The notes under the pieces were generated by a model. The model made no database searches. It had not been told where the DNA came from and saw nothing but the letters and a program-made list of their open reading frames with translations. The position numbers and the translations under genes were made by a program. This document shows positions 11,676 through 20,025 of a stretch of DNA of 64,000 nt, in pieces. The stretch comes from Candidatus Pullichristensenella avicola (GTDB lineage: Bacteria > Bacillota > Clostridia > Christensenellales > Aristaeellaceae), in contig DVIA01000049.1 in assembly GCA_018711655.1 (NCBI GenBank), forward strand, positions 1 through 64,000. The letters run 5' to 3'. Every line of letters starts with the position of its first letter. Position 1 is the first letter of the stretch.

Positions 11676-12593
11676 CTACGCCGCCAGCACGGCGATGACG
11701 CAGAACATGACCACCGACAAAAGCGTATACAAGGACAGGCACGACGAGGCATAGCGCGTATCGGCCTCGCTGCGGGCGAACACCGGCAGCACATACGGCC
11801 CCGGCAGCGTGAACAGAAGGATCAGCGCCCAGCGCAAATGGTCGGTCATGCCCACCGTCCAGGTCAGAACCAGCAGACACAGCGCGCAAAACGCCGCGCA
11901 CAAAACCAGGCGCGCCCCCGCCGCGCGCACCGCGCCGCGCAGGGAATCGCGGCTGAACTCGATGTTGTAACCCACCACGAAGAGGATGGCGCAGGCCGTA
12001 GGGCCGGAAAGGAAGTCGCCCACCGCGGCGACGGCGGCGCCGACAAAACTGCCCTGCATGGCCGTCCACAGGCCCGTCGCCCCCAGCAGCACGCCGGCGA
12101 GTATGGCCAGGAAGATGGGCGAAAGCAGCGTCTCGCGGGCGATCTGCTTCGGCGGCATGCCGTCCCGGCCCTTGAGCATGGCCATGTAAAGCGTGAAAAC
12201 GAATACGTCGCCGCCCAGCGCCGCCACAGCCATCACGCTGAGGTTTTCCGCGCCGAAAAGCAGCGTGTAAAGCGAATACCCCATCATGCCCGCCTCAAAG
12301 CCCGTGACCAGAAAGGCCAGCAGCGGGTTTTCGCGCCGAAACAGTTTGCCGATGAACAGCATCGCCGTGCAGGCGGCGAACACCACCACGCACGTCAAAA
12401 GCACGTCCAGGCCGTAGGCGATCTCCGCAAAGGCCATGAACAGGACGGCAGGAAGCGAAAAGGTGACCACAAAGGCCTTCAACCCGTCGATCTGCGCGCG
12501 GCTGAGAATGCCCTTCAGGCGCGACAGCCAACCCAGAAACAGGGAAACCACCACCGGGAGCACGATCTCTGCAATGCGGGCGGCGTTGTTCAT
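11676..12593 (-). CDS. AEC (auxin efflux carrier) family transporter
   Basis: A 305-residue membrane protein with about ten hydrophobic helices in two halves, matching the AEC family (COG0679). Bacterial members export or import organic acids such as malate, or amino acids. Characteristic parts are the N-terminal VSLFLGWLSRLKG with VTFSLPAVLFMAFAE and a C-terminal LPGPYVLPVFA. The start at 12593 is preferred over an ATG six bases upstream because GGAGGAG is then correctly spaced. It is a single gene with its own terminator. The substrate cannot be told from sequence. Confidence 0.85.
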   Translation of the reverse strand: MNNAARIAEIVLPVVVSLFLGWLSRLKGILSRAQIDGLKAFVVTFSLPAVLFMAFAEIAYGLDVLLTCVVVFAACTAMLFIGKLFRRENPLLAFLVTGFEAGMMGYSLYTLLFGAENLSVMAVAALGGDVFVFTLYMAMLKGRDGMPPKQIARETLLSPIFLAILAGVLLGATGLWTAMQGSFVGAAVAAVGDFLSGPTACAILFVVGYNIEFSRDSLRGAVRAAGARLVLCAAFCALCLLVLTWTVGMTDHLRWALILLFTLPGPYVLPVFARSEADTRYASSCLSLYTLLSVVMFCVIAVLAA

Positions 12594-12651
12594 TTGCATC
12601 TCCTCCACCCATTAGTTTACCAGAAACACGCCGAATGTCAACACATTTTTC

Positions 12652-13050
12652 CATTCCGGCCTGCCGGGCTTCGCGCGTCAAGCGCCGGCGCGCGAAGCCC
12701 GAGCGCTTTTCCATGCGCTCTTATCGCCCTCCGCTCCGGGCGGGAAACGCCGCGGCGATTCCCATGCGCCTGCCCCTGAACGCGCCACGCGCCGGAAAAG
12801 CGCCGCGCCCCGGCTGATCCGGTGCCGTCTTTCTCCGCTCCGGGCGGGAAACGCCGCCGGCTGTGTTCGCGCGTTTTCGCCACCCTTCGCATTTCCGCTC
12901 CACGCATGGAACGCGCCGCCACCAGGCGCCCCTTTGCGCGAAGGCCTTTCCGCGTCCGGCGCGCGGCGCGGGCAAACCCGGCGTTTCGCGCAAGCACATT
13001 TTCCCCATCCGCTTTTCCGGCGCGCTCCCTGCCCGGCGAGGTATTTTCTT
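12652..13050. repeat. Periodically spaced GC-rich repeats in a gene-free gap
   Basis: The 520-base gap between the AEC gene and bcp has no convincing gene. It holds degenerate copies of a motif close to CCGCTCCGGGCGGGAAACGC: near-identical at 12731 and 12835, diverged at 12895 (CCGCTCCACGCATGGAACGC) and 12950, with a possible further copy near 13011. Spacings are about 104, 60, 55 and 60 bases. The motif resembles the repeat of the array at 36861-37786. Confidence 0.6.
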
Positions 13051-13066
13051 TTGTTCGCGCCTGTGT

Positions 13067-13072
13067 TATAAT
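13067..13072 (+). promoter_or_regulatory. -10 box of the bcp-ybaK promoter
   Basis: A perfect TATAAT with extended TGT lies about 44 bases before the bcp start codon. The -35 region (TTTTCT about 17 bases upstream) is weak. Confidence 0.7.
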
Positions 13073-13115
13073 ATCCCCGTCCCGCCGCAGCGGAACAGAC
13101 AAGGAGGAAACGCGC

Positions 13116-13568
13116 ATGCTCAGCGTTGGAACCGTCGCCCCATCCTTCGCGCTGCCCGATCAGAACGGGCAAACGCACGCGTTGGAGGACTATCGCGGCC
13201 GAAAGGTCGTGCTCTACTTTTATTCCCGCGACAACACCGCCGGCTGCACCAGGCAGGCCTGCGCCTTTGGCGAACTGTACCCGCAGTTTGCGCAAAAGGG
13301 CGCGGTGGTGCTGGGCGTGAGCAAGGACAGCATTGCCTCGCACAAGAAATTCGGGGAAAAATACGCTCTGCCCTTTCCGCTGCTGGCCGATCCGGAGCTT
13401 TCTGCCATTCGCGCCTACGACGTTTGGCAGGAAAAAACCATGTACGGCAAAAAGACCATGGGCGTGGTGCGCACCACCTACCTCATCGACGAACAGGGCG
13501 TCATTGCGCACGCGTTCGGCAGGGTAAAGGCGGCGGAAAACGCTCAACAGATGCTCGACTGCCTGTAA
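13116..13568 (+). CDS. bcp: Thioredoxin-dependent thiol peroxidase (Bcp/PrxQ)
   Basis: A 150-residue peroxiredoxin of the Bcp/PrxQ type, reducing hydrogen peroxide and organic hydroperoxides in the cytoplasm. The active-site segment YFYSRDNTAGCTRQACAF contains the peroxidatic cysteine (about residue 45) and, five residues later, the resolving cysteine. The C-terminal half has the usual VRTTYLIDEQGVIAHAF. AAGGAGG precedes the ATG. The next gene begins 10 bases after its stop. The thioredoxin-reductase-like gene at 2094 could supply electrons, but that is inference. Confidence 0.94.
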   Translation: MLSVGTVAPSFALPDQNGQTHALEDYRGRKVVLYFYSRDNTAGCTRQACAFGELYPQFAQKGAVVLGVSKDSIASHKKFGEKYALPFPLLADPELSAIRAYDVWQEKTMYGKKTMGVVRTTYLIDEQGVIAHAFGRVKAAENAQQMLDCL

Positions 13569-13578
13569 GGAGGCCCGT

Positions 13579-14064
13579 ATGCGGGAAAAACACGAAAAGA
13601 CCAACGCCATGCGCGCGCTGGATCGCGTCAAGGCCCGTTACGCCGTGCACAGCTACGGAAGCGGAGAGGCCGTCAGCGGCGTAGAGGTGGCGCGCATGCT
13701 GGGCCAGGACGAGCGCCGCGTATTCAAAACGCTGGTGACTGAAGGCAAAAGCGGCGCGCACTATGCGTTCATGGTGCCGGCGGCGGAGGAACTGGATCTG
13801 AAAAAAGCCGCCGCCTGCGTGGGGGAAAAATCGCTTTCCATGCTGCGTTCCAAAGAGCTTCTGCCCCTCACCGGCTATGTGCACGGCGGCTGTTCGCCCA
13901 TTGGCATGAAAAAGCCGTTGCGCACGGTGGCGCACGAAACGGCGAAGGATTTTGACGCCATTTTCTTCAGCGCCGGCAAAATCGGCCTGCAGATCGAGGC
14001 CAGCCTGGAAACGCTGCGCATGGCCGTGCCGGTGGAACTGGCCGACGTCGTCGCCCAGCGTTGA
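13579..14064 (+). CDS. ybaK: Cys-tRNA(Pro) deacylase YbaK/EbsC
   Basis: A 161-residue YbaK/EbsC protein, which hydrolyses misacylated Cys-tRNA(Pro) in trans. The family pattern is visible: VFKTLVTEGKSGAHYAFMVPAAEELDLKKAA with the conserved Lys of the active site, then YVHGGCSPIGMKK and the final LGLQ-like IGLQIEASLE. AAGGAGG overlaps the bcp stop codon, so the pair is translationally close and cotranscribed. Length is normal. Confidence 0.93.
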   Translation: MREKHEKTNAMRALDRVKARYAVHSYGSGEAVSGVEVARMLGQDERRVFKTLVTEGKSGAHYAFMVPAAEELDLKKAAACVGEKSLSMLRSKELLPLTGYVHGGCSPIGMKKPLRTVAHETAKDFDAIFFSAGKIGLQIEASLETLRMAVPVELADVVAQR

Positions 14065-14440
14065 GATCCTCGTCGCTCCGCAATTCGGCGCCTCCCGCAC
14101 GGGATGGAAGCGCCGTTTCAGCAGCGCGGCCGGCGATGCCGAAACGTCCATCGCGCCCTCCCGGGCGCAACCTCCGCTGCGCAGCCCGGGCCGCCAGTTC
14201 GCAAGCGCGCGGCATGCCGGTTTCGCCGTGCAAAGGGCGCGAGCGCCGTACTGGAATCTCTCGGCGCGCCATGCCCGCCCCGCCGGGGCGCTCGCAACAT
14301 CCCCGCCGCAACCGGCGTCCCCGGCGCGTTCTCCGCGTTCCGCCATCTCTCCTTTTGCCGTCCGCCTCGCCGCTTCGGGCCGCGTTTGACGCGCGGCATC
14401 GTCTCCCGACGCCGTCCGCCGCTTGGCCGCGCTGGCCCTT
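14065..14440. other. Gene-free GC-rich tract
   Basis: About 375 bases between ybaK and the shared terminator. All frames are open for long stretches only because of base composition; translations are low-complexity Arg/Ala/Pro strings without recognisable motifs. Fragments such as CCTCCCGCACGGGATGGAAGC faintly recall the periodic repeats elsewhere. I see no gene or RNA here. Confidence 0.6.
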
Positions 14441-14452
14441 CCCAAAAATGAC

Positions 14453-14487
14453 GCCGCGCCGGTTTGCCCGGCGCGGCGGTTTTTTTG
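14453..14487 (+). terminator. Strong, probably bidirectional terminator
   Basis: A perfect 11-bp stem CGCCGCGCCGG/CCGGCGCGGCG with a 5-base loop is followed by GTTTTTTT on the plus strand. On its left side CCCAAAAATGA gives TCATTTTTGGG on the minus strand, so it can also end the isocitrate dehydrogenase operon, whose last stop is about 65 bases away. Confidence 0.9.
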
Positions 14488-14549
14488 CGTTTTCCATCCC
14501 GGAAACCCAGCCTTCAGGGGCGCGCGCAACCGCGTTCCCCGGGCGAATC

Positions 14550-15689
14550 TTACCGCTGCAGCGTCCGCAGCAGATAGTCGCCAAACTCACGGCATGTGGC
14601 GCCGTTTCGATCGCCGGTGACAACGCAGGCCTTCTCCGTCTCGCAGCAAATTTCCAGCGCCCTGCCCAGGCGGTCGGCAGCCTCTGCGCGGCCGATGTGC
14701 GAAAGCAGCATCTGCGCGGCGCGCAGGATGCTTTCGGGGTTGGCGTAGTCGCCCAAGCCTTCCTCGATCATGCGCGGCGCGGTGCCGTGAATGGCCTCGA
14801 ACATGGCGTAGCGGTCGCCGAGGTTGGCGCTGCCCGCCGTGCCCACGCCGCCCTGCAGTTGCGCGGCCTCGTCGGTGATGATGTCGCCGTAGAGGTTGGG
14901 GAGGATGAACACCTCAAATCGGGAGCGGATGGCGGGGTTGACGAGGTTGGCGGTCATGATGTCGATATACCAGTCCTCAACCTCCATCTCCGGGTAGTCC
15001 TTCGCCACCTCATGGCAGATGGCGGTGAACTTGCCGTCTGTCTTCTTCATGATGTTGGCCTTGGTGACGATGGCGACGTTCCTTTTGCCATTCCTGCGCG
15101 CATACTCGAAGGCGGCGCGGGCGATGCGGCGCGTGCCGGCGTCGGTAATGACCTTGAAGTCCATCGCCAGGCCGGGAAGCTCGACGCCGCGGCTGCCGAG
15201 GGCGTATTCGCCTTCGGTATTCTCGCGGAAGAACGTCCAGTCCACGCCCTCCCCGGCAATGCGCACGGGGCGGACGTTGGCGTAGAGGTCGAGAGCGCGG
15301 CGCAGGGTGACGTTGGCGCTCTCCAGCGTGCCGCCCTTGGGCGTGGCGGTGGGGCCTTTGAGGAGGACGTCGCAGCCCTTGATGGCCTCAAGCGCCTCGG
15401 CGGGCACGGCCTCGCCGCGCGCAAGGCGGTTTTCGATGGTCAGGCCCTCGATGGGGCGCAATTCCAGCGTGCCGGCGGAAATCTCGTCCGCGAGCAGCGC
15501 TTTAAGCACGCGCGCGGCTTCCTTTACGATGATGGGACCGATGCCGTCGCCGCCGACAATGCCGACGACCGTCTTTGTTTTCGTCGTCTGCGCGTTTGCG
15601 GAGGCGCTTTCCATGCGCTCCACGCGCTTGATCTGTTCTTCCAGAAGGGCGCGGAAATGTAAAACGGCCCGTTCGATCTGCGCGTTCAT
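14550..15689 (-). CDS. icd: Isocitrate dehydrogenase (isocitrate/isopropylmalate dehydrogenase family)
   Basis: A 379-residue beta-decarboxylating dehydrogenase, making 2-oxoglutarate and CO2 from isocitrate. Family motifs are GIVGGDGIGPIIVKEA near residue 43, the substrate-binding ESANVTLRRALDLYANVRP, FFRENTEGEYALGSRG, and the metal-binding NLYGDIITDEAAQLQGG. The SANVTLR segment is typical of isocitrate rather than isopropylmalate enzymes. An N-terminal extension of about 40 residues precedes the fold. AAGGAGGGC precedes the ATG, which overlaps the aconitase stop (ATGA). The neighbours support the isocitrate role; homoisocitrate is a weaker alternative. Coenzyme preference is not clear. Confidence 0.88.
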   Translation of the reverse strand: MNAQIERAVLHFRALLEEQIKRVERMESASANAQTTKTKTVVGIVGGDGIGPIIVKEAARVLKALLADEISAGTLELRPIEGLTIENRLARGEAVPAEALEAIKGCDVLLKGPTATPKGGTLESANVTLRRALDLYANVRPVRIAGEGVDWTFFRENTEGEYALGSRGVELPGLAMDFKVITDAGTRRIARAAFEYARRNGKRNVAIVTKANIMKKTDGKFTAICHEVAKDYPEMEVEDWYIDIMTANLVNPAIRSRFEVFILPNLYGDIITDEAAQLQGGVGTAGSANLGDRYAMFEAIHGTAPRMIEEGLGDYANPESILRAAQMLLSHIGRAEAADRLGRALEICCETEKACVVTGDRNGATCREFGDYLLRTLQR

Positions 15690-17617
15690 TGTTTGCCCTC
15701 CTTGGTGTAGGCCAGCAGCCCGCCGTCGCGCAAAATTTCGCGCTGGCGCGGCGAAAGTTCGCAGGTAAGGGCGAAGGTCTCGCCCGTCGTCCTGTCGGTG
15801 AGCGTGAATTTGCCGCTCTCCAGGCCCGAAAAGACGCCGGAGATGGTCAACTCGTCGCCCTGCGAAAGGCGGTCGTAATCGTCGGCGTTTGCAAACGTCA
15901 GCGGCAGGATGCCGTAGTTGATGAGGTTGGCGGCGTGGATGCGGGCAAAGCTCTTGGCCGCCACCGCGCGCACGCCCAGATACATGGGCACCAGCGCCGC
16001 GTGCTCGCGCGAGGAACCCTGGCCGTAGTTGGCCCCGCCGACAATGATGGAGCGACCCGCGGCTCTGGCGCGCTGGGGGAAGGTCTCGTCGCAGACGGTG
16101 AAGCAGAACTCGGAGAGCTTGGGCACGTTCGAGCGATACGGCAGGATCTTCGCGCCGGCGGGCATGATGTGGTCGGTGGTGATGTTGTCGCCCACCTTGA
16201 GGGTCAAGGGCGCGCTGATCTCGTCCTGAATCGGCTCGCCCAGCGGCATGGGGCGGATGTTGGGGCCGCGCACGACCTCGACAGACCCGGCTTCCTCGGG
16301 GCCGGCGGGCAAAAGCACGCCGCTGTCGTCGATGGTGAAGCGATCCGGCATCTGCACCTCGGGGTACTCGCCCAATGCGCGCGGGTCGGCGATGTGGCCG
16401 AGGATGGCGCTGGCGGCGGCCACTTCCGGCGAGGCGAGGTAGACCTGCGCGTCGCGGGTGCCGCTGCGGCCCTCGAAGTTGCGGTTGAACGTGCGCACGG
16501 AGACGCCGCCGGAATTGGGGGAAAAGCCCATGCCGATGCAGGGCCCGCAGGCGCACTCCAGCACGCGCGCGCCGCTGGCGAGTATGTCCGCGAGCGCGCC
16601 GCAGGCGGAGAGCATCTGCAACACCTGCCGCGAGCCGGGGGAGATGGAAAGGCTGACGGTCGGGGCGACGGTTCTGCCCTTTAAGATGGCCGCCACGCGC
16701 AGAAGGTCGCGCAGCGAGGAATTGGTGCAGGAGCCGACGCAGACCTGATCGACGCGCACATCTTCAAGCTCGCGCGCCGCTTTTACATTGTCCGGCGAGT
16801 GCGGGCAGGCGCACAGCGGTTCAAGCGCGGATAAGTCGATGTCGATGACGCGGTCGTAGACGGCGTCCGGGTCGCTTACAAGGGGCGTGAAATCCTCTTC
16901 CCGGCCCTGCGCGCGCAGAAATTCGCGCGTCACTTCGTCGGCGGGGAAGATGGACGTGGTCGCGCCCAGTTCGGTGCCCATGTTGGCGATGGTGGCGCGC
17001 TCGGGTACGGAGAGCGTTTTGAGGCCCTCGCCACCCCACTCGATGATGGCGCCGCGGCCGCCGCGCACGGAGAGGATGCGCAAAATTTCAAGGCTGACGT
17101 CCTTGGCGCTGACCCACGGGGGCAGTTTGCCGGTGAGGTTGACCTTGAACATGCGCGGCATGTTGATGTAATACGCGCCGCCGGCCATGGCCACGGCCAC
17201 GTCCATGCCGCCCGCGCCCATGGCCAGCATGCCCAGCGCGCCGCCGGTGGGCGTATGGCTGTCCGAGCCGATGAGCGTCTTGCCGGGCTTGCCGAAGCGC
17301 TCCAGGTGCACCTGGTGGCAAATGCCGTTGCCGGGGCGGGAAAAGCGCACGCCGTATTTGCGCGCCACGGTTTGGATAAAGCGGTGGTCGTCGGCGTTTT
17401 CAAAGCCGCACTGCAGGGTATTGTGGTCGATATAGGCCACGGAAAGCTCCGTGCGCACGCGCGGCACGTCCATGGCCTCCAGGGCGAGGTAGGCCATGGT
17501 ACCGGTGGCGTCCTGCGTCAGCGTCTGGTCGATGCGCAGGCCGATCTCCGCGCCGGGAAGCATTTCCCCGGCGACGAGGTGGCTGCGGATGATCTTCTGT
17601 GCAATCGTAAGGCCCAT
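15686..17617 (-). CDS. acnA: Aconitate hydratase (643-residue type)
   Basis: A 643-residue aconitase of the shorter, mitochondrial/Aquifex-like class, isomerising citrate to isocitrate with a [4Fe-4S] cluster. Cluster cysteines are seen in VCVGSCTNSSLRDL near residue 295 and ACGPCIGMGFSPNSGGVS near 355. GSDSHTPTGGALGMLAMGAGG and the swivel-domain GGANYGQGSSREHAA are also present. AGGAGGAAAA precedes the ATG at 17617, one base after the GntR stop. Its place between a Re-citrate-synthase-like gene and isocitrate dehydrogenase supports the citrate role over homoaconitase. Confidence 0.93.
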   Translation of the reverse strand: MGLTIAQKIIRSHLVAGEMLPGAEIGLRIDQTLTQDATGTMAYLALEAMDVPRVRTELSVAYIDHNTLQCGFENADDHRFIQTVARKYGVRFSRPGNGICHQVHLERFGKPGKTLIGSDSHTPTGGALGMLAMGAGGMDVAVAMAGGAYYINMPRMFKVNLTGKLPPWVSAKDVSLEILRILSVRGGRGAIIEWGGEGLKTLSVPERATIANMGTELGATTSIFPADEVTREFLRAQGREEDFTPLVSDPDAVYDRVIDIDLSALEPLCACPHSPDNVKAARELEDVRVDQVCVGSCTNSSLRDLLRVAAILKGRTVAPTVSLSISPGSRQVLQMLSACGALADILASGARVLECACGPCIGMGFSPNSGGVSVRTFNRNFEGRSGTRDAQVYLASPEVAAASAILGHIADPRALGEYPEVQMPDRFTIDDSGVLLPAGPEEAGSVEVVRGPNIRPMPLGEPIQDEISAPLTLKVGDNITTDHIMPAGAKILPYRSNVPKLSEFCFTVCDETFPQRARAAGRSIIVGGANYGQGSSREHAALVPMYLGVRAVAAKSFARIHAANLINYGILPLTFANADDYDRLSQGDELTISGVFSGLESGKFTLTDRTTGETFALTCELSPRQREILRDGGLLAYTKEGKQ

Positions 17618-17618
17618 A

Positions 17619-18263
17619 TCAGTTTTCCTCCTGCGACATGATGCTTTTCCTGGCGTTGACGGTGTGGCGCAGGAGCAGTTCTTCGGCGCGATCCGGGTCG
17701 TGCGCGGCGATGGCCTCGAAAATGGCCCTGTGCTCGGCAAAGGACTCTCTGGCCCGGGCGCTGTTGCCAATGGAGACGCGCCGGTATTTGACGATCTTGC
17801 GGTGCAGCGGCGAAAGCGTGTCGTAGAGCACCAAACTGCCGCTGAGGCGATAAAGCATATCGTGGAAGCGGTTGTCGGCGTCGATGATGCTGGCGCTGTC
17901 CTCTTTTGCGGTGAAAAATTCCTGCATATCCAGAATGCGCCGCAGTTCTTCCAACTGCGCGTCGCCGGCGCGCTCGGCGGCGCGGCGCGCCGCCAGGCCC
18001 TCCACGCGGGCGCGGATCTCGTAAATGTCGTCGATGTCGCGCTTGTCCAGGCCCATTACGCGCATGCCGCGCGATGTGCCCACCACCAGCCGTTCCTGCT
18101 CCAGGCGGCGCAAAGCCTCGCGGATGGGCGTGCGGCTCACGCCCAGTTTTTCGCTCAATTTGGTTTCTGTCAGCACCTCGCCGCGCGTGTAGAGGCCGGT
18201 GAGGATATCCCTTTCCAGAATTTCAAACACCTGTTCGGCGATGGAAACGGTCTTGTGTTCCAT
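17619..18263 (-). CDS. GntR-family (FCD/FadR subfamily) regulator of the citrate operon
   Basis: A 214-residue regulator. The N-terminal winged helix (LTETKLSEKLGVSRTPIREALRRLEQE, residues about 30-58) is the GntR DNA-binding signature. The all-helical C-terminal FCD domain keeps its metal and ligand positions: D and H in DADNRFHDML, then EHRAIFEAI and the late His in LLLRHTVNA. FCD domains usually bind organic acids. Sitting inside the operon, 3 bases after the citrate synthase stop and 1 base before aconitase, it probably controls its own operon through the palindrome at 19667-19684. Citrate or 2-oxoglutarate would be plausible ligands, by inference. Confidence 0.88.
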   Translation of the reverse strand: MEHKTVSIAEQVFEILERDILTGLYTRGEVLTETKLSEKLGVSRTPIREALRRLEQERLVVGTSRGMRVMGLDKRDIDDIYEIRARVEGLAARRAAERAGDAQLEELRRILDMQEFFTAKEDSASIIDADNRFHDMLYRLSGSLVLYDTLSPLHRKIVKYRRVSIGNSARARESFAEHRAIFEAIAAHDPDRAEELLLRHTVNARKSIMSQEEN

Positions 18264-18266
18264 GGC

Positions 18267-19649
18267 CTATTTTCCCCCTTTCTTCAGCGGCCCGCCGTGC
18301 AATTGTTCCACTTTGCGCTCCAGTTCGTTGGGCGAAAGCGCGGCGGTGCGGCCGCTTTCGTAAACCTCGTCCACCCAGGCTTTGATGTTGACCACCAGCG
18401 GGTCGCGCTTGTCCACGGCGTCCGCGCCGGTCAGGCCGTAATGCTCGTTGAGCCAGTAGGCGATGCCGGCCAGGCCGCTGGTCTTACTGATCATCACGCC
18501 GGCGGGGCGGTTGAGGAGCTTGCGGGTGTTGAAGATGTTGTAGATTTCCTCTTCCTTGAGGAGCCCGTCGGCGTGGATGCCGGCGCGGGTCGTATTGAAG
18601 TAACGGCCGACAAAGGGCGTCATCGGCGGCGCTTCGTAACCGATCTCGTTTTTGAAATACTCCGCGATCTCGGTAATGACCGTAGGATCCATGCCGTCGA
18701 GCGAGCCGCGCAAGGAGGCGTATTCGAACACCATCGCCTCCAGCGGGATGTTGCCCGTGCGCTCGCCAATGCCCAGCAGCGAGCAGTTCACCGCGCAGGC
18801 GCCGTACAGCCAGGCGGTGGCGGCGTTGCTGACAGCCTTGTAGAAGTCGTTGTGTCCATGCCATTCGAGCATCTCGCTGGAGACGTCGGAATAGTGCTGC
18901 AGGCCGTAGACAATGCCGGGCACGCTGCGGGGCAGGGCGACCTCGGTATAGGGCACGCCATAGCCCATGGTGTCGCAGGCGCGGATGCGCACGGGAATGC
19001 CCGCCTCCCGGGAAAGCTTCATCAGTTCGTTGACAAAGGGCACCACAAAGCCGTAAAAGTCGGCGCGCGTGATGTCCTCCAGGTGGCAGCGCGGCATAAC
19101 GCCCGCCTCGAAGGCCTCGCGCACAGTATCCAGATACTTCTTCATGGCCTCGCCGCGCGTGAGCTTCATCTTTTTGAAGATGTGATAATCGCTGCAGCTC
19201 ATGAGAATGCCCGTTTCGCGGATTCCCAGATCGCGCACCAGGCGGAAGTCCTCCTTCGTGGCGCGTATCCAGGTGGTGATCTCCGGAAAACGCAGCCCCA
19301 AATCGCGGCAGCGCTCTACGGCTTCGCGGTCCTTCTGGCTGTAGATGAAAAACTCCGTCTGGCGAATGATGCCGTAGGGCCCGCCCAATTTGCTCATCAG
19401 CTTGTACAACTCGACGATCTGATCCGGCGTATAGGGGTCTACCGACTGCTGCCCGTCGCGGAAGGACGTATCCGTGATCCAGATTTCCTCGGGCATGTTC
19501 ATCGGCACGCGCCGGTGGTTGAAGGGGACCTTGGGCACGCTTTCATAGTCGTAAATGTCCCGGTAGAGATTCGGCTCCGCCACGTCCTGCAGGGAATAGC
19601 GGTAATTCTTCTGCTCCAACAAGTTGGTTTTCGGCGATATTTCCAGCAT
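18267..19649 (-). CDS. Probable Re-citrate synthase (HMGL-like / homocitrate synthase superfamily)
   Basis: A 460-residue enzyme of the DRE-TIM metallolyase (isopropylmalate/homocitrate synthase) superfamily. The catalytic motif WITDTSFRDGQQSV is near residue 60, metal-binding HGHNDF near 265, and NCSLLGIGERTGNIPLEA near 290. Overall architecture matches the Re-citrate synthase of Clostridium kluyveri, which condenses oxaloacetate and acetyl-CoA without relation to ordinary citrate synthase. Such genes are often labelled 2-isopropylmalate or homocitrate synthase. Being upstream of aconitase and isocitrate dehydrogenase favours the Re-citrate role. The ATG at 19649 is preferred over an in-frame ATG at 19655 because AGGAGG is then 9 bases away instead of 3. 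Confidence 0.8.
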   Translation of the reverse strand: MLEISPKTNLLEQKNYRYSLQDVAEPNLYRDIYDYESVPKVPFNHRRVPMNMPEEIWITDTSFRDGQQSVDPYTPDQIVELYKLMSKLGGPYGIIRQTEFFIYSQKDREAVERCRDLGLRFPEITTWIRATKEDFRLVRDLGIRETGILMSCSDYHIFKKMKLTRGEAMKKYLDTVREAFEAGVMPRCHLEDITRADFYGFVVPFVNELMKLSREAGIPVRIRACDTMGYGVPYTEVALPRSVPGIVYGLQHYSDVSSEMLEWHGHNDFYKAVSNAATAWLYGACAVNCSLLGIGERTGNIPLEAMVFEYASLRGSLDGMDPTVITEIAEYFKNEIGYEAPPMTPFVGRYFNTTRAGIHADGLLKEEEIYNIFNTRKLLNRPAGVMISKTSGLAGIAYWLNEHYGLTGADAVDKRDPLVVNIKAWVDEVYESGRTAALSPNELERKVEQLHGGPLKKGGK

Positions 19650-19666
19650 AGGCATTGTCCTCCTGA

Positions 19667-19684
19667 ATACTTGTATACAAGTAT
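19667..19684. promoter_or_regulatory. Perfect 18-bp palindrome, likely GntR operator of the citrate operon
   Basis: ATACTTGTATACAAGTAT is its own reverse complement. It lies 18 bases upstream of the citrate synthase ATG at 19649 and overlaps candidate -10 boxes (TATACT, TATACA) on the minus strand. The TTGTATACAA core fits the N-GT-N-AC-N pattern known for FadR/FCD-type GntR operators. Binding by the operon's own GntR protein is inference. Confidence 0.75.
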
Positions 19685-19988
19685 ATGCCTATGCAGTCGC
19701 AAAAGAAACGCATAAATTGCGAATTTTTTGTTTTGTTTTTGTAAATATGAAATGCAAAATGTTGAATCCTGCAATTTTATCCGCCAATTCAGGCTGTTCT
19801 GCCGAAAAACGGGCGTTGCAGGCAGGTTTGTTTGCATATTTGGCGTCGCAGCCGGCGGCCTCCCGCGCCGGCGCGGAACCGCGCGCCAAACGACGGCGGA
19901 TTATGGCGTTTGCCTGGCCTGCGCGGGCGCTCTCCGCTCCGGCGCAAAATCCCGGCACGGCCTGGGCGGTCGGGAGAATCGGCGCAAA
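19685..19988. other. AT-rich then GC-rich spacer upstream of the citrate operon
   Basis: The 300-base gap holds an unusually AT-rich stretch (19700-19790, with several T-runs on the plus strand), which is upstream promoter territory for the minus-strand citrate operon. A GC-rich stretch follows. Short frames are present, but none has a ribosome binding site or recognisable product. Confidence 0.5.
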
Positions 19989-20021
19989 CGCCCCGCGGGC
20001 GTTTGCATTGCCCGCGGGGCG
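19989..20021 (-). terminator. Terminator of the aromatic amino acid operon
   Basis: A perfect stem CGCCCCGCGGG/CCCGCGGGGCG (19989-19999 and 20011-20021), extendable by one pair, lies 4 bases after the aroEK stop on the minus strand. Only a short T stretch (GCGTTTGCG) follows, so termination may be incomplete. Confidence 0.65.
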
Positions 20022-20025
20022 TCTG

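Noticed and set aside
14061..15662. A 533-codon plus-strand frame across the ybaK-icd gap and the icd gene
   Set aside because: Its second half is antisense to a clear isocitrate dehydrogenase and its first half is low complexity.
19747..19960. Plus-strand short frame beginning MKCKMLNPAIL
   Set aside because: No ribosome binding site, no similarity, and rapid drift into low complexity; more likely upstream control DNA of the citrate operon.
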